Of a DNA stretch of 64,000 nt, positions 35,063-43,705 are shown piece after piece. Under the pieces are notes generated by a model that ran no database searches, was not told where the DNA came from, and worked only from the letters and a program-made list of their open reading frames with translations. This stretch comes from an uncultured delta proteobacterium. Lineage in GTDB: Bacteria; Desulfobacterota; Desulfovibrionia; Desulfovibrionales; Desulfovibrionaceae. The first letter of the stretch is position 1, and every line of letters begins with the position of its first letter. The DNA lies in assembly GCA_900079685.1 (NCBI GenBank), contig LT599018.1, forward strand, positions 888,478-952,477, read 5' to 3'. The position numbers and the translations under genes were made by a program.

Positions 35063-36538
35063 TTATCTGTTTACGTCGACCTGAACGTCGATAGAATGCA
35101 CCGCGCCCGCCAGCTTGACCGCCACCTGGATGGGCGGAGCCTTGCGCTGCTCGCGCTCGGACTGCGGCTGATCATCAACCGACTGCGCGTAGATGTACCA
35201 GCCGGTCTGCAGGTAATCGCCGCGCTCCAGATCGCCAAAGCCGTCGCCGTTCCACACGCCGGGCGCGATCAGGCCGTTGTTCACGCCCTCGTTCAGCACC
35301 TTGGCGATGGTGTTTACAATTTGGGTAATCCCCGGCTCGGTCTGCGGGATCTTGGTCTTGCTCTGGTACAGCAGGTTCCAGCACTCGTTCTGGATGGCGT
35401 TTTGCAGCCAATCCAGACCGTGGACTTCGTCAAAGAACGCGCCGTTACTCATCACGCCTTCCTGCAGGATGGCGGTGTCGTTGTCGTATTTGACGAAGAC
35501 GTTGCAGTTCTTTTTTTCCAGGGTAGCGGCCTGGCTCTCGGTCAGCCCTTCGGCCACGATGCTCGGCTCCTGCTTGAATTTCAGGGTCAAGGTGGAGCGG
35601 TTGGCGTTGAAGTTGACGGTAAAGGCCCGGCCAAAGGCGGAGCACACGGCATGCGGGTTTTTGCTGTACTGCAGGAAGGTGCGTTGCCTGGACAGCGCCT
35701 TGGAGCGGGAAGCAAGGTCATTCGTCACGGTTGAAGACAGCACCCGGCTGTCCGTGATGGTCGCGCCGTAGATCCGACTCTTGGAGCTGGCTTCAATGAA
35801 CCCGCCGACCTCCAGGTGATCGTCATCGTCAATTTCGTCGGCAAAGGTCAGGCCGTACCAATCCCCGGAAAGGTCCGCCAGATTGGCCACGCATTCCAGG
35901 GGGGTCTCGGCGTTCCTGCCGGTGATAAGCGGCAGCGCCTTGGCCACCGTCAACGCGAGGCGGGAGGAAAGGTCCGTGCCTTCCCCTGCGGAGGCTGCGT
36001 AGCCGAGTTCCTGAGTCGGCCCGGTGCCCTTGGTGGAAACGACAAAATACTCGCCGGTCCATTTGCAGATCAGGTTGTCTTGCGCCAGCTTGGCACTGAT
36101 AACCGAGGCCACCCCGTTCATGTTGGTCACGGTGCTGAAATTCAGACCGGAAACCGTAATGCCGGTATTGTTCGTGATGATGCCGAAAGAACCGTCAGTA
36201 ATTCCTTTCCAGGCGGTGGCGTCCAGATCCGCGTCCGCGACCAGCCCGCCTTTGAGGTAGGCCGGGGTCGGCTCCTTGACGTGCCGGGCCAGCATGAGGA
36301 TGTAAGGCCGGGGCACCTGTGAGAAAAACAGCGCGGAGCTTTTGTAGAAGTTGGAATACACCCCGCAGTCCTCGGTGATGCCCGTGATGCCGGTGTATGT
36401 GCGGATACGTTCCAGCGGGTCGATGGCCGGATCGTCCGACACAATGGCCAGCACGCCGAAGTTGCGCCGGGCGGAGGCTTTGGGCTGCAGGTTGACGGTA
36501 ACGCGGACGACGCGGTCCACGGATAATGCATTGGCCAT
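35063..36538 (-). CDS. Phage tail sheath protein (DUF3383-like)
   Basis: A 491-residue protein with the DUF3383 start (VDRVVRVTVNLQP), a central variable region and the C-terminal core (YLQTGWYIYAQ, ERE-R-APPIQVAVKLAGA). Members form the contractile sheath. Ribosome site GGAGA. It appears intact in length, so the tail-shaft part of the module was retained while head and baseplate genes were lost. Confidence 0.85.
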   Translation of the reverse strand: MANALSVDRVVRVTVNLQPKASARRNFGVLAIVSDDPAIDPLERIRTYTGITGITEDCGVYSNFYKSSALFFSQVPRPYILMLARHVKEPTPAYLKGGLVADADLDATAWKGITDGSFGIITNNTGITVSGLNFSTVTNMNGVASVISAKLAQDNLICKWTGEYFVVSTKGTGPTQELGYAASAGEGTDLSSRLALTVAKALPLITGRNAETPLECVANLADLSGDWYGLTFADEIDDDDHLEVGGFIEASSKSRIYGATITDSRVLSSTVTNDLASRSKALSRQRTFLQYSKNPHAVCSAFGRAFTVNFNANRSTLTLKFKQEPSIVAEGLTESQAATLEKKNCNVFVKYDNDTAILQEGVMSNGAFFDEVHGLDWLQNAIQNECWNLLYQSKTKIPQTEPGITQIVNTIAKVLNEGVNNGLIAPGVWNGDGFGDLERGDYLQTGWYIYAQSVDDQPQSEREQRKAPPIQVAVKLAGAVHSIDVQVDVNR

Positions 36539-36550
36539 AATGGTCTCCTA

Positions 36551-37174
36551 TCAGCGCCAGCAGGCGCGGGAACAGGCTTGGCAGCCGAAGGGAGCGCTCG
36601 CGCCCGGCCTGCTGCCGTCTTGAGGTTGTTCGGAAACAAGCGTTCCGCTCATTTGCTTCAGGTTCAGGGCCGCATATATCTGGCTGGTCACCAGTTGGAA
36701 GGTGAGCGTGATGTCCACCCGGGCACGCCATTGCAGGGCCACCTGCTCCGGCACCGGAACGATTGCCCCGGCCTTGACGAAGGCCAGCCCGTTTTTCCGC
36801 AGGATCTTCCGGTTCTGACTGATATGCAGGCTCCGCCGCAGCTGGCGTGCCTGATCCACAGGCCCCGGCCCGTAAAAGGATATGAGGACGGTGAGGTTCT
36901 CATGATCCGTCAGTATGTCGTGCCCTTCGCCTTCCCCGGAGTGTTCGGCCACCGGGAAATTCAGGGGGTCATAGTTGGTGATGCCGAAGGCGCACCAGGA
37001 AACGCCCGCCTTGGGCACGCGGGGAGCTTCCTCCTGCCAGCGGGGGCGGACCAGATTGCCGCAAAGCCTTGTAACGCCCGCGATGCAATCGTGGAGCACG
37101 TCCTCTATCGCTTCCTGCCCGGGAACGGGCGAGGGATGGATAAACCCTCCGGCGGCGCTGGTGTTTTCGCTCAT
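36551..37174 (-). CDS. Phage neck/tail terminator protein (LIC_12616-like)
   Basis: A 207-residue protein matching the neck terminator family in pattern: PVPGQEAIEDVLHDCIAG at the start, NLVRPRWQEE-P--P, the beta-rich NLTVLISFYGPGP and QARQLRRSLHISQNR. It caps the tail tube in related phages. The C-terminus carries a Cys/Ser-rich tail not typical of the family. ATGA overlap with the preceding gene. Confidence 0.75.
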   Translation of the reverse strand: MSENTSAAGGFIHPSPVPGQEAIEDVLHDCIAGVTRLCGNLVRPRWQEEAPRVPKAGVSWCAFGITNYDPLNFPVAEHSGEGEGHDILTDHENLTVLISFYGPGPVDQARQLRRSLHISQNRKILRKNGLAFVKAGAIVPVPEQVALQWRARVDITLTFQLVTSQIYAALNLKQMSGTLVSEQPQDGSRPGASAPFGCQACSRACWR

Positions 37175-37533
37175 AGCGGCCTCTCCAGCACGGCGATGGC
37201 CTTGGTGAAACCCGCGTGGTGCTGCCAGGGTTCCGCCAGGGAAACTCTGTAAACACTGCCCTCATGGTAGATGCGGTCGGCCTTATCCTTGCTTTCGCCT
37301 GCGGTTAAATTTGCCGGGGTGAAGATGAGGATGGCCGCTTTCTGGCGGTCGCCTTCCTCCAGCACTTCCCGCTCCTTGCCGGGCGCAGGCTGGATGTTCC
37401 CGTCAGCGGGAAGGAGCTGCTCCGACAATTCGGCGCGGCCCTTGTCGTTGACGGTCTCCGTGATGCGCCCGTACCGGAAGCTGCAGCCGCCGAGATCCGG
37501 ATCCGTTATGAGGTCAAGCAGATCATCCATCAT
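37171..37533 (-). CDS. Phage head-tail connector-region protein
   Basis: A 120-residue protein with an acidic start and a beta-rich body (GCSFRYGRITETV, VYRVSLAEPWQHHAGFTKAIAVLER). Position between the morphogenesis and terminator genes and the strand pattern suit a minor head-tail joining or tail completion protein. I do not recognise a named family. Overlaps both neighbours by ATGA. Confidence 0.6.
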   Translation of the reverse strand: MMDDLLDLITDPDLGGCSFRYGRITETVNDKGRAELSEQLLPADGNIQPAPGKEREVLEEGDRQKAAILIFTPANLTAGESKDKADRIYHEGSVYRVSLAEPWQHHAGFTKAIAVLERPL

Positions 37534-38108
37534 TTCACCACCAGCGCCGTGTTGCCTTTTTTCCGGATCACGTAGGTGTACGCCTTGCGCAGCCCGGACG
37601 TGTCGATGAGCGGGTTGATGGCCCCGCGCTCGCGCCGGGACTTGCCCATCTTCTTGACCGTTTTGCCCTTGGCGGTGACGGTCTCACTGACTTTTTTACG
37701 GCGGTCCAAAGTGCTGTCCGCCAGCGGGGCCCAGTCGTTGCTCACGAACCGCGCCCGCACCGCGTTCTGCCCAAGGAGGCCGATCTTGTTCAGGCCGGTG
37801 TCCACCGCGCCCTCGTTGCCCTCCAGCGCCTTTTTGGCCGTGTCCTTCAGGATCTCGGTGGCCTCGGCCTGGATATCCTGGATGCCGGGAATGAGCGCGG
37901 CCCGGGCCGGGATGTTTTTCTCCGGCACGCCGTGCTCATGGATGTAAGCGAGATAGGCGTTGCTGATGCCGGTGTCCCCTGCAGCTTCCCGGGCAGCCTT
38001 GTCCTCGGGCACGCCGATAAACACATCTTGCTCGGTCAGCTTCTGCACGGCCCGGCGTATGGCGGCGGTGTTGTCAAAGGTCTTGGTGACGTTGACGGTG
38101 GGCATCAT
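37530..38108 (-). CDS. Phage virion morphogenesis / tail completion protein
   Basis: A 192-residue protein: YIHEHGVPEKNIPARAALIPG split as the conserved element of HK97 gp10/Mu gpG-type completion proteins, with a basic C-terminal half (SKRRERGAI-PLIDTSGLR-AYTY). Start chosen at 38108, which overlaps the upstream stop (ATGA). Confidence 0.75.
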   Translation of the reverse strand: MMPTVNVTKTFDNTAAIRRAVQKLTEQDVFIGVPEDKAAREAAGDTGISNAYLAYIHEHGVPEKNIPARAALIPGIQDIQAEATEILKDTAKKALEGNEGAVDTGLNKIGLLGQNAVRARFVSNDWAPLADSTLDRRKKVSETVTAKGKTVKKMGKSRRERGAINPLIDTSGLRKAYTYVIRKKGNTALVVK

Positions 38109-38503
38109 AGCTGCAGCCCTCCCGCGCCGACCATGTGCCGCATTTTCCAGTACTTCTTGCCGTACCACGTCAGGTTGTATTCACCCGCTTCCGGATCGTC
38201 GCTGGAGGCTGTCCCGGCCCGGCCTTCCGATTTGGAGACGCCGCCCACGGCTTTGCTGGTGGAGACGACCGGCCCGGCTGCGGCAGTGATGCCGCCCGTG
38301 CCGTCTTTGCTTTTGATCGCTTCCCGTTCAAGGGTCAGGTCGTGGGCGGCGTGCAGATAGCAGCCTTCGAGCCACCAATCATCCCAACGCGCCCTGTCGA
38401 GCTGCTTACCGGCGAGATTCAGATAGAAGCTCACGCGGCCATCGGGGAACAGCTCCTCGGTAAACTGCGGGAAAGACTCCCTGAACCCTTGAACGGTCAG
38501 CAT
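38105..38503 (-). CDS. Phage head-tail adaptor-like protein (DUF4054)
   Basis: A 132-residue protein with the DUF4054 pattern: FRESFPQF-EELFPD--V-FYLNLAG, then W-DW-LEGCYLHAAHDLTLER, and the terminal WYGKKYWKM. In relatives it lies directly after the capsid gene and joins head to tail. Confidence 0.75.
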   Translation of the reverse strand: MLTVQGFRESFPQFTEELFPDGRVSFYLNLAGKQLDRARWDDWWLEGCYLHAAHDLTLEREAIKSKDGTGGITAAAGPVVSTSKAVGGVSKSEGRAGTASSDDPEAGEYNLTWYGKKYWKMRHMVGAGGLQL

Positions 38504-38505
38504 GG

Positions 38506-38883
38506 TTATTCCGCCAGTCGGACGTAGATGCCGTCCGGGCCTTTGACGAGTGTGACGCCTTCCTGGCCAGCGAGCAGCAGATCACTGAGGACATCCTTGG
38601 ACGGGTTGCCCGGGGGAACGGTCCCACCGGCCTGCTCAAGAAGAGTCTTCAACTCGGTCGCCTTCAACTCCATCAGCTGTGCCTTGGTGGGAGCGACAAG
38701 CTCGCCGCCTTCGTCTCCGGCCTCGTCTGCCAACGGGAGGGCGCGGCCTTCCTTCAGGCAGGCTTTGAGAAACCAGTGGCCGTGTTCCTCTTCGGTGATG
38801 TCGTGAACGCCTGCCGGGAATTCGCGCACCGGCTTGTCGGAAGCGAGGCGGAGGGAGAAAGGGTGGATGACGGTAATTTTCAT
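38506..38883 (-). CDS. Small phage structural-region protein (STY1053-like)
   Basis: A 125-residue protein that starts MKITVIHPFSLRL and contains EFPAGVHDITEEEHGHWFLKA, the pattern of a small protein found just after the capsid gene in several Mu-like phages. The C-terminal half has an SAP-like helical stretch (LKATELKTLLEQAG). An in-frame ATG at 38895 overlapping the capsid stop is possible. Confidence 0.65.
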   Translation of the reverse strand: MKITVIHPFSLRLASDKPVREFPAGVHDITEEEHGHWFLKACLKEGRALPLADEAGDEGGELVAPTKAQLMELKATELKTLLEQAGGTVPPGNPSKDVLSDLLLAGQEGVTLVKGPDGIYVRLAE

Positions 38884-38884
38884 A

Positions 38885-39382
38885 TTATTCACCATCCATG
38901 TACCCGACGGTCTCGGGGTAAACGAACTCTATATGGCCGAGCTTGCAGAAGTAGACCATCAACTGGTAGATGCCGCGATGCTCCAGGGGAGTCTTTTGCA
39001 TGGGCACCAGCGGGTAGCGCACGTACTTCTTGTCCTTGGTGTAGGCGAGCGTGCGGTCTTTTTTGCCCACGCCGCGCTCGTTCAGCCACTTGAGGGACTT
39101 GATATTCAGGGCGCGGCCCGTTTCCACAAAGGTCAGGCATTTTTCGGAGATATACTTGAGCAGGCTCTCGCTGCCCGCGCTGGTGACCGGGCGGGTCAGC
39201 CGGGCGAGCTTTTTGGGCGGCAGGCGCAACTGATCCGGCACAACGGCATAGCCGCTCCGTTTCCAGGTATCAGCGAGCAGGTCGTTCACATCACCGAGGA
39301 TCTGCTCCGGCTGCGCGGTCTCCCAATTCAGGGTGGAGTTGCCTACCGGGACGTTCGGGTTGTTGACGAGGCCGTACAGCCC
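38885..39382 (-). pseudogene. C-terminal half of a DUF2184-type major capsid gene
   Basis: From about 39382 the frame reads GGLYGLVNNPNVPVG, then LRLPPKKLARL, and ends YPETVGYMDGE, the C-terminal half of the DUF2184 capsid fold (about 165 of some 300 or more residues). The N-terminal half is missing and the frame joins the MuB coding sequence out of phase. It therefore cannot give a capsid. Confidence 0.85.
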
Positions 39383-39978
39383 TCCACCGCGTCGACGATC
39401 TTCATGAGCAGATCGTCGGTGATGGAAACATCGGGGCAGAAAATGCGGGCCAGCAGTTTGCAGTCCGCCAGATCGCAAGGCTGCGCCTTGACCCAATCCA
39501 GCATGCGGTTGTGGAAACGCTCAAAGCGCTTCAGCGTGCGCGGCAGGTTCTCCTCGCCGATCAGGATGATGGTGGCGAAGCTGCCCTCGTAAATATCGCG
39601 GATGATCTCGACCATGCCCTTCTGCACCAGGAAGTCCGCCTCATCCACGATCAGCGGGCGCTTGGACTTGGTGAGCTGCTCTGCTATCTGGTCCACCATC
39701 TCGGCCAGGGTCTTTTCCGGGACGATGCCCATCTGGCCGAGAACCGTCTGGCACAGATACTTGCGCGTCCACGCGGCCTTGACCTGCACATAATAGGCTT
39801 TGTGCTTGTTGGCCGCGTAGGCTGCCGCCGTGCTCTTGCCGACGCCCGACTTGCCGTAGAAGGCAGCCATGCCCGGCAGATTGTCGCGGCGCTGTTTCAC
39901 CCGCTCCACCAGGGAGGAGAAAGCGGCCACGTTCCGCAGAGGCGCTGTTGTGGGAGGAGTGGTCTGTTCTTGCGTCAT
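39343..39978 (-). CDS. MuB-like AAA+ transposition protein with deletion-altered C-terminus
   Basis: A 211-residue ATPase: Walker A YGKSGVGKST (41-50), Walker B LIVDEAD (109-115) and a sensor-like region IILIGEENLPRTL. It delivers target DNA to MuA and gives target immunity in Mu. At Gly200 the frame crosses the deletion junction into capsid DNA and ends with 11 foreign residues, so any C-terminal part is lost. The ATPase core is intact. Starts 12 bases after muA. Confidence 0.85.
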   Translation of the reverse strand: MTQEQTTPPTTAPLRNVAAFSSLVERVKQRRDNLPGMAAFYGKSGVGKSTAAAYAANKHKAYYVQVKAAWTRKYLCQTVLGQMGIVPEKTLAEMVDQIAEQLTKSKRPLIVDEADFLVQKGMVEIIRDIYEGSFATIILIGEENLPRTLKRFERFHNRMLDWVKAQPCDLADCKLLARIFCPDVSITDDLLMKIVDAVEGCTASSTTRTSR

Positions 39979-39990
39979 GAGTCTCTCCTG

Positions 39991-42192
39991 TTATGAGATG
40001 GCGAAGGCTTCTATGCCGTCAAAGGCACTCGGCCCGAAATCCGTGTACATGCTCAGATGGACCCGGTATTCTATAGTGCTCTGGTAGCCCATGTTCCATT
40101 TGACCTCGGCGGGAGTGAGTTTGCCCCCCTCGCGCTGACGCTGGACCAGGGACATGTGCGTCACAAAGGCTTCTTTGCTGCCCAGGTCGTTCTGTGTGAT
40201 GTTCTGCAGCTTGGGGATGTTGTTCAGCACCCACTCTTCGGTAAAACGCTGCCGGTCAGCGGCCTCGGCAGCCGTCATGGGCGTGGGTTTTGCAAAGTCG
40301 CGGGAGGCAGCGGCAAGGGCTGCTTCTTCCAGGGCGGGGGTGGAGTATTCTTCTGTCGGAAGGTTCGCGGCCCGGGCAGCCCGGTTGACCGCAGCCGTCT
40401 TGGCCTTGTGCTCAAGGATGAGCTGCGCGGTCTCATACGGCTTTTGCTCGCGCACGATGCGCTTGCCTTCCTTGACCTTCTCGCCAATGACTGCCTTCTG
40501 GTGCGCCTTGCGTGCGAGCGCCAGCTCGCGCAGGGAGACGCCGGTGAGTTCCGGATCTTCGGCCCGGCAGATGAACATGCCATTGAGGTCGAACACGTAA
40601 ACGTATCCGGCGTTCTGCTCGTCGAGGCGGATCTTCACATCCTGGCCTTCCAGCCCGCCGAGCAGCGCCGCGTTGTAAACACCGTTGTTGGCACGCAGAC
40701 CCTTTTTGGTAACAGCGCGGATGCCGTTATTGCCTGCCAGCGGCATGAGGAGCATATCCAGCGCTCGCTCGTCCGGAACGGATCGGATCACGCCCTCGGC
40801 TTGCGCGGCTGCATCGTTGGGAGGCATGCCGAGTTCGGAATGCTTTTTCTCGTTGTAGTCGTCCTGGCACCATGCATCGCAGATGGCCTGGAACTCTTCC
40901 GGCGTATAGCGGAACTCCTGCACCGGAGTCGCGCCTTCCTTGCGGCTTACCCGCTCGGCAAAGGATCTGCGGCTCTCAATGGCTTTTCTGTCCGCGACGG
41001 AGTGGCCTATGAAGCCTTCCAGCCTGATGCAGAAGCCATGCTGGAAGGTCTGGAAGAACCGCTCGATATGCGGCTTCTCTTCCGGGGTGAAGGGCGTGCA
41101 CCAGTTAGGCATGATGTCGAGATCGTGAACGACGCTGGTCACCTGAAGGCTGGTGTAATCTGAACCGTTGTCCATTTTGATGCTTTCGGGGATGCCGAAG
41201 GAGAGAAGGGCCCGGCGCAAAAGAGCGCAGACGCCCTGTGCGCTGGACGTTCTGGCCAGATGCAGTATGCCCCGGCGCGTGGAAACGTCGATGCAGCCGA
41301 TGAGGGTGTACCGCTTGCCGTCCGCGAGGATCACGTCCGTGGGGCTGGAGTCCAGCTCCCAAAGCTGGTTGACGCGGTTAATGCCAGCAGAACGGCTGCC
41401 AGCTGCGGATTGGTATTTGCTGCGCCAGCCGTCCGGGTTCTGAATTTTCAGAATGGCCTGCTCGTTGTCTTCGCGGTACTGCTTCATCCACCGCTGCAGG
41501 CTGCGCAAGGTAGGCAGGCGCTGCCCTTCAAACTTCGCTTCCAGCGCTTCCATGACGGATGCGGCGGACACATCGTAAAACTCTATGATTTCAGCAATGA
41601 TGTATTCCGCCATCCCGGGCGTCGAGTCGATGACACCGGAACCTTTGCGGTGCTGCCCGTGTTTACCACTCAGAGCGGCCACGCCTTTTTCCAGAATGCG
41701 GTCCTCCCAATTGGTGAGGGATGAGCGGCATACGGATGGGATGAGGTTGCGTACCCAATCGGGCACGGTGATCGCGCCACGGTTGTATTCGTGACAGAAA
41801 ACTTCATATGCGGAGGTGCGCGGCGTGCCGGAAGCAGCGCCGAATTCCCGCGCCATACTCACCAGCAGCGCCCGGGCGCTCGCCCGCTCGCGCTTGCGTT
41901 CCGGAATGTTGGCCAGGGTGTTTACGGTAAACAGTACCGGCGCGATATGCGGATGCAACGCGGAGTTTCTGTTGGGCTGCGACTGCGCGATCTCGGTGAC
42001 GATGGCGGTGGCAATGGCCTGCCGGGTGGCTTCCGGCATGGATTCAAGCAGCCATTCGTGACCGCCGCCCTTTCCCTTGCGTGGGCGCGACATCCAGCCT
42101 TCACGAGAAGCCTTTTCGAGCACAGCCTTCCGCGTAAACGAAAGCAGCTCGCAAAGCTCTTTCGTGGTATAAGCCGTCAGTACACCCGCCAT
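39991..42192 (-). CDS. MuA-like DDE transposase
   Basis: A 733-residue transposase. N-terminal Mu-type winged-helix DNA-binding domain (YTTKELCELLSFTRKAV, GWMSRPR), a second helical DNA-binding domain (about 170-250), catalytic core with Asp281 (LWELDSSPTD), Asp341 (MDNGSDY) and Glu377 (KPHIERFFQ), then a beta-barrel and a C-terminal helical domain that would bind MuB and ClpX. All key residues and a full-length frame are present, so the element may still transpose. Confidence 0.95.
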   Translation of the reverse strand: MAGVLTAYTTKELCELLSFTRKAVLEKASREGWMSRPRKGKGGGHEWLLESMPEATRQAIATAIVTEIAQSQPNRNSALHPHIAPVLFTVNTLANIPERKRERASARALLVSMAREFGAASGTPRTSAYEVFCHEYNRGAITVPDWVRNLIPSVCRSSLTNWEDRILEKGVAALSGKHGQHRKGSGVIDSTPGMAEYIIAEIIEFYDVSAASVMEALEAKFEGQRLPTLRSLQRWMKQYREDNEQAILKIQNPDGWRSKYQSAAGSRSAGINRVNQLWELDSSPTDVILADGKRYTLIGCIDVSTRRGILHLARTSSAQGVCALLRRALLSFGIPESIKMDNGSDYTSLQVTSVVHDLDIMPNWCTPFTPEEKPHIERFFQTFQHGFCIRLEGFIGHSVADRKAIESRRSFAERVSRKEGATPVQEFRYTPEEFQAICDAWCQDDYNEKKHSELGMPPNDAAAQAEGVIRSVPDERALDMLLMPLAGNNGIRAVTKKGLRANNGVYNAALLGGLEGQDVKIRLDEQNAGYVYVFDLNGMFICRAEDPELTGVSLRELALARKAHQKAVIGEKVKEGKRIVREQKPYETAQLILEHKAKTAAVNRAARAANLPTEEYSTPALEEAALAAASRDFAKPTPMTAAEAADRQRFTEEWVLNNIPKLQNITQNDLGSKEAFVTHMSLVQRQREGGKLTPAEVKWNMGYQSTIEYRVHLSMYTDFGPSAFDGIEAFAIS

Positions 42193-42200
42193 AATCGCCT

Positions 42201-42491
42201 CTATCTTGTGAGTTCCCGTTCCCGCATTTCTCGGTTCACGGCCAGCGCGGGTACAACCGCTCGGCGCGGGTCAAACAAATATTCCTCGGGCACGCCAAGC
42301 TCGCGCAGGGCATCAAGCACCATCGGGCTGTGTGCCCCGCCGGTGATCGTCTTGGAAACGTTCTGGCCACTGCAGCCAAGCGTTTTAGCCAAGGACAAAC
42401 CGGAGTAGCCGCGCAGTCGCATTTCATGCAGGATAAGATGGCTGACCTCGGCACGCTGTGCGCCAAGCCGTCTACGAAGTTCAGGTGTCAT
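42201..42491 (-). CDS. Ner-like helix-turn-helix regulator
   Basis: A 96-residue protein with an HTH (GLSLAKTLGCSGQNVSKTI), located just before muA like Ner of Mu. Probably a negative regulator of early transcription. ATGA overlap with the upstream gene. Confidence 0.7.
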   Translation of the reverse strand: MTPELRRRLGAQRAEVSHLILHEMRLRGYSGLSLAKTLGCSGQNVSKTITGGAHSPMVLDALRELGVPEEYLFDPRRAVVPALAVNREMRERELTR

Positions 42492-42946
42492 GATCTCGCC
42501 TCCAGGGCCTTCTTACGCTCGCGCAGTTTGCGCTCCGCCTTGCATAGCTTGCCGTACTCCAGATCCTCCAGGTCGCTCTCGGGAATGGCAGTAAGGCCCA
42601 GGTATTTCAAAATGGGTTTGATGGGGCTGGCTGTTCCGGTTGCGAGACAGAAACAGATGACGGCTTCCCAATTCGGTGCGTGGCCGCGATCCAAAGACTG
42701 GAGCCATTTGTCGAGAGTGGCGGGATCAATCGTCTTCGCACCGCCAGGGGTGAGCGCAACGGCCTCCCGTTGGGCCACTTTTATGATGGCGTCGACGAGG
42801 AGTTTGCGACCCGGCTCATACGATGCGGCCACCCGGTTCATCTCGGCCCGGACGGAAGGCATCATGCCAGCCAGCCCGATGGCTTCATCGGGATTTTCCG
42901 GAGGGAGGAGATCAAACAGGGAGCCTTGGCGCATAAGTCCGTCCAT
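42488..42946 (-). CDS. First early protein of the Mu-like prophage
   Basis: A 152-residue protein with a helical N-terminal part (EAIGLAGMMPSVRAEMNRVA) and a Trp/His-containing middle (DKWLQSLDRGHAPNWEAVI). Such a gene commonly precedes the ner/transposase genes in Mu-like phages of this type. A second ATG at 42934 is possible. Function unknown. Confidence 0.65.
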   Translation of the reverse strand: MDGLMRQGSLFDLLPPENPDEAIGLAGMMPSVRAEMNRVAASYEPGRKLLVDAIIKVAQREAVALTPGGAKTIDPATLDKWLQSLDRGHAPNWEAVICFCLATGTASPIKPILKYLGLTAIPESDLEDLEYGKLCKAERKLRERKKALEARS

Positions 42947-43073
42947 TTTCAGGTGGTAGGGCTGCTGCTGCCGTCCATAATTAGGGCGGCGGCAGCATTG
43001 ACCCTCTTACGCGAGGCGGGTAATGTTGGATTGCAAATTGGACTATCAACCGGCTCGCACTTCCTTTTTATAC

Positions 43074-43102
43074 TTTTTAGGCGTGATGTCAACGCCTAAA
43101 AA
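43074..43102. promoter_or_regulatory. Operator-like inverted repeat in the early control region
   Basis: Perfect 11-bp arms (43074-43084 and 43092-43102) around seven bases, between the divergent repressor and early genes. On the minus strand TTGACA overlaps the spacer, so binding here would block early transcription. Confidence 0.6.
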
Positions 43103-43126
43103 GGTAAATAGTTGTAACAAGACATA

Positions 43127-43144
43127 TATTGGACTTTTCCAATA
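43127..43144. promoter_or_regulatory. Second operator-like inverted repeat
   Basis: TATTGGA and TCCAATA with a 4-base spacer, 25 bases from the first operator and 49 bases before the repressor start. Confidence 0.5.
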
Positions 43145-43192
43145 AGTTCATTGTATTACTTGAAGCGCGAGGTAAACAGAAAAGTAAACAGA

Positions 43193-43705
43193 ATGGACGA
43201 CAAACTCTTACGCCTTGAGCAACAAATAGCTCGACTTAAGGAAGCAACGGGGGCCACCTCTGACACTTCTCTTGGCAAGATTCTAAACATCTCTCAAAGT
43301 GGAATATTCAACGCTAAAAGGCGTGGAAATATCCCCCATAAGTGGTTTGTGCAGATTGCCACGCAATATGGCGTAAATTTAGAATGGCTTATCTCAGGTG
43401 AAATGCCTATGCGGCCCGATGAGCCGCTAAAGGGTGCCCCTAATTCCGGAGAGCCAAACATTGAATATTTGAAGGGGCGCAATGAATATCTGGAATACGC
43501 CCAGAAAGACTTGATGGCGCGGATTGAGCGGCTTGAGAAAAGAAATGAATACCTTGAGAAGCGCAATGATGAAATGCATAGCAAGCTTGTTGAACTAATG
43601 GAAAAAACCTTGGAACTGAAGCAGACGATCTCTAAACCGGATCCTATTACAGGTGTGCCCGTATCTGCCCCCAGTGCCCCTTCGACAAACCCACCCAGTG
43701 AATAA
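43193..43705 (+). CDS. Mu-like prophage repressor (CI-type HTH with coiled coil)
   Basis: A 170-residue protein with a phage CI-type HTH (SLGKILNISQSGIFNAKRRG, residues about 24-45) and the companion segment WLISGEMP. The C-terminal part is a heptad coiled coil (EYLKGRNEYLEYAQ...LEKRNDEMH) rather than an S24 peptidase, so RecA-stimulated self-cleavage is not expected. Divergent from the early operon as c is in Mu. The ATG at 43193 follows two GTAAACAG copies; no good ribosome site is visible. Confidence 0.8.
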   Translation: MDDKLLRLEQQIARLKEATGATSDTSLGKILNISQSGIFNAKRRGNIPHKWFVQIATQYGVNLEWLISGEMPMRPDEPLKGAPNSGEPNIEYLKGRNEYLEYAQKDLMARIERLEKRNEYLEKRNDEMHSKLVELMEKTLELKQTISKPDPITGVPVSAPSAPSTNPPSE

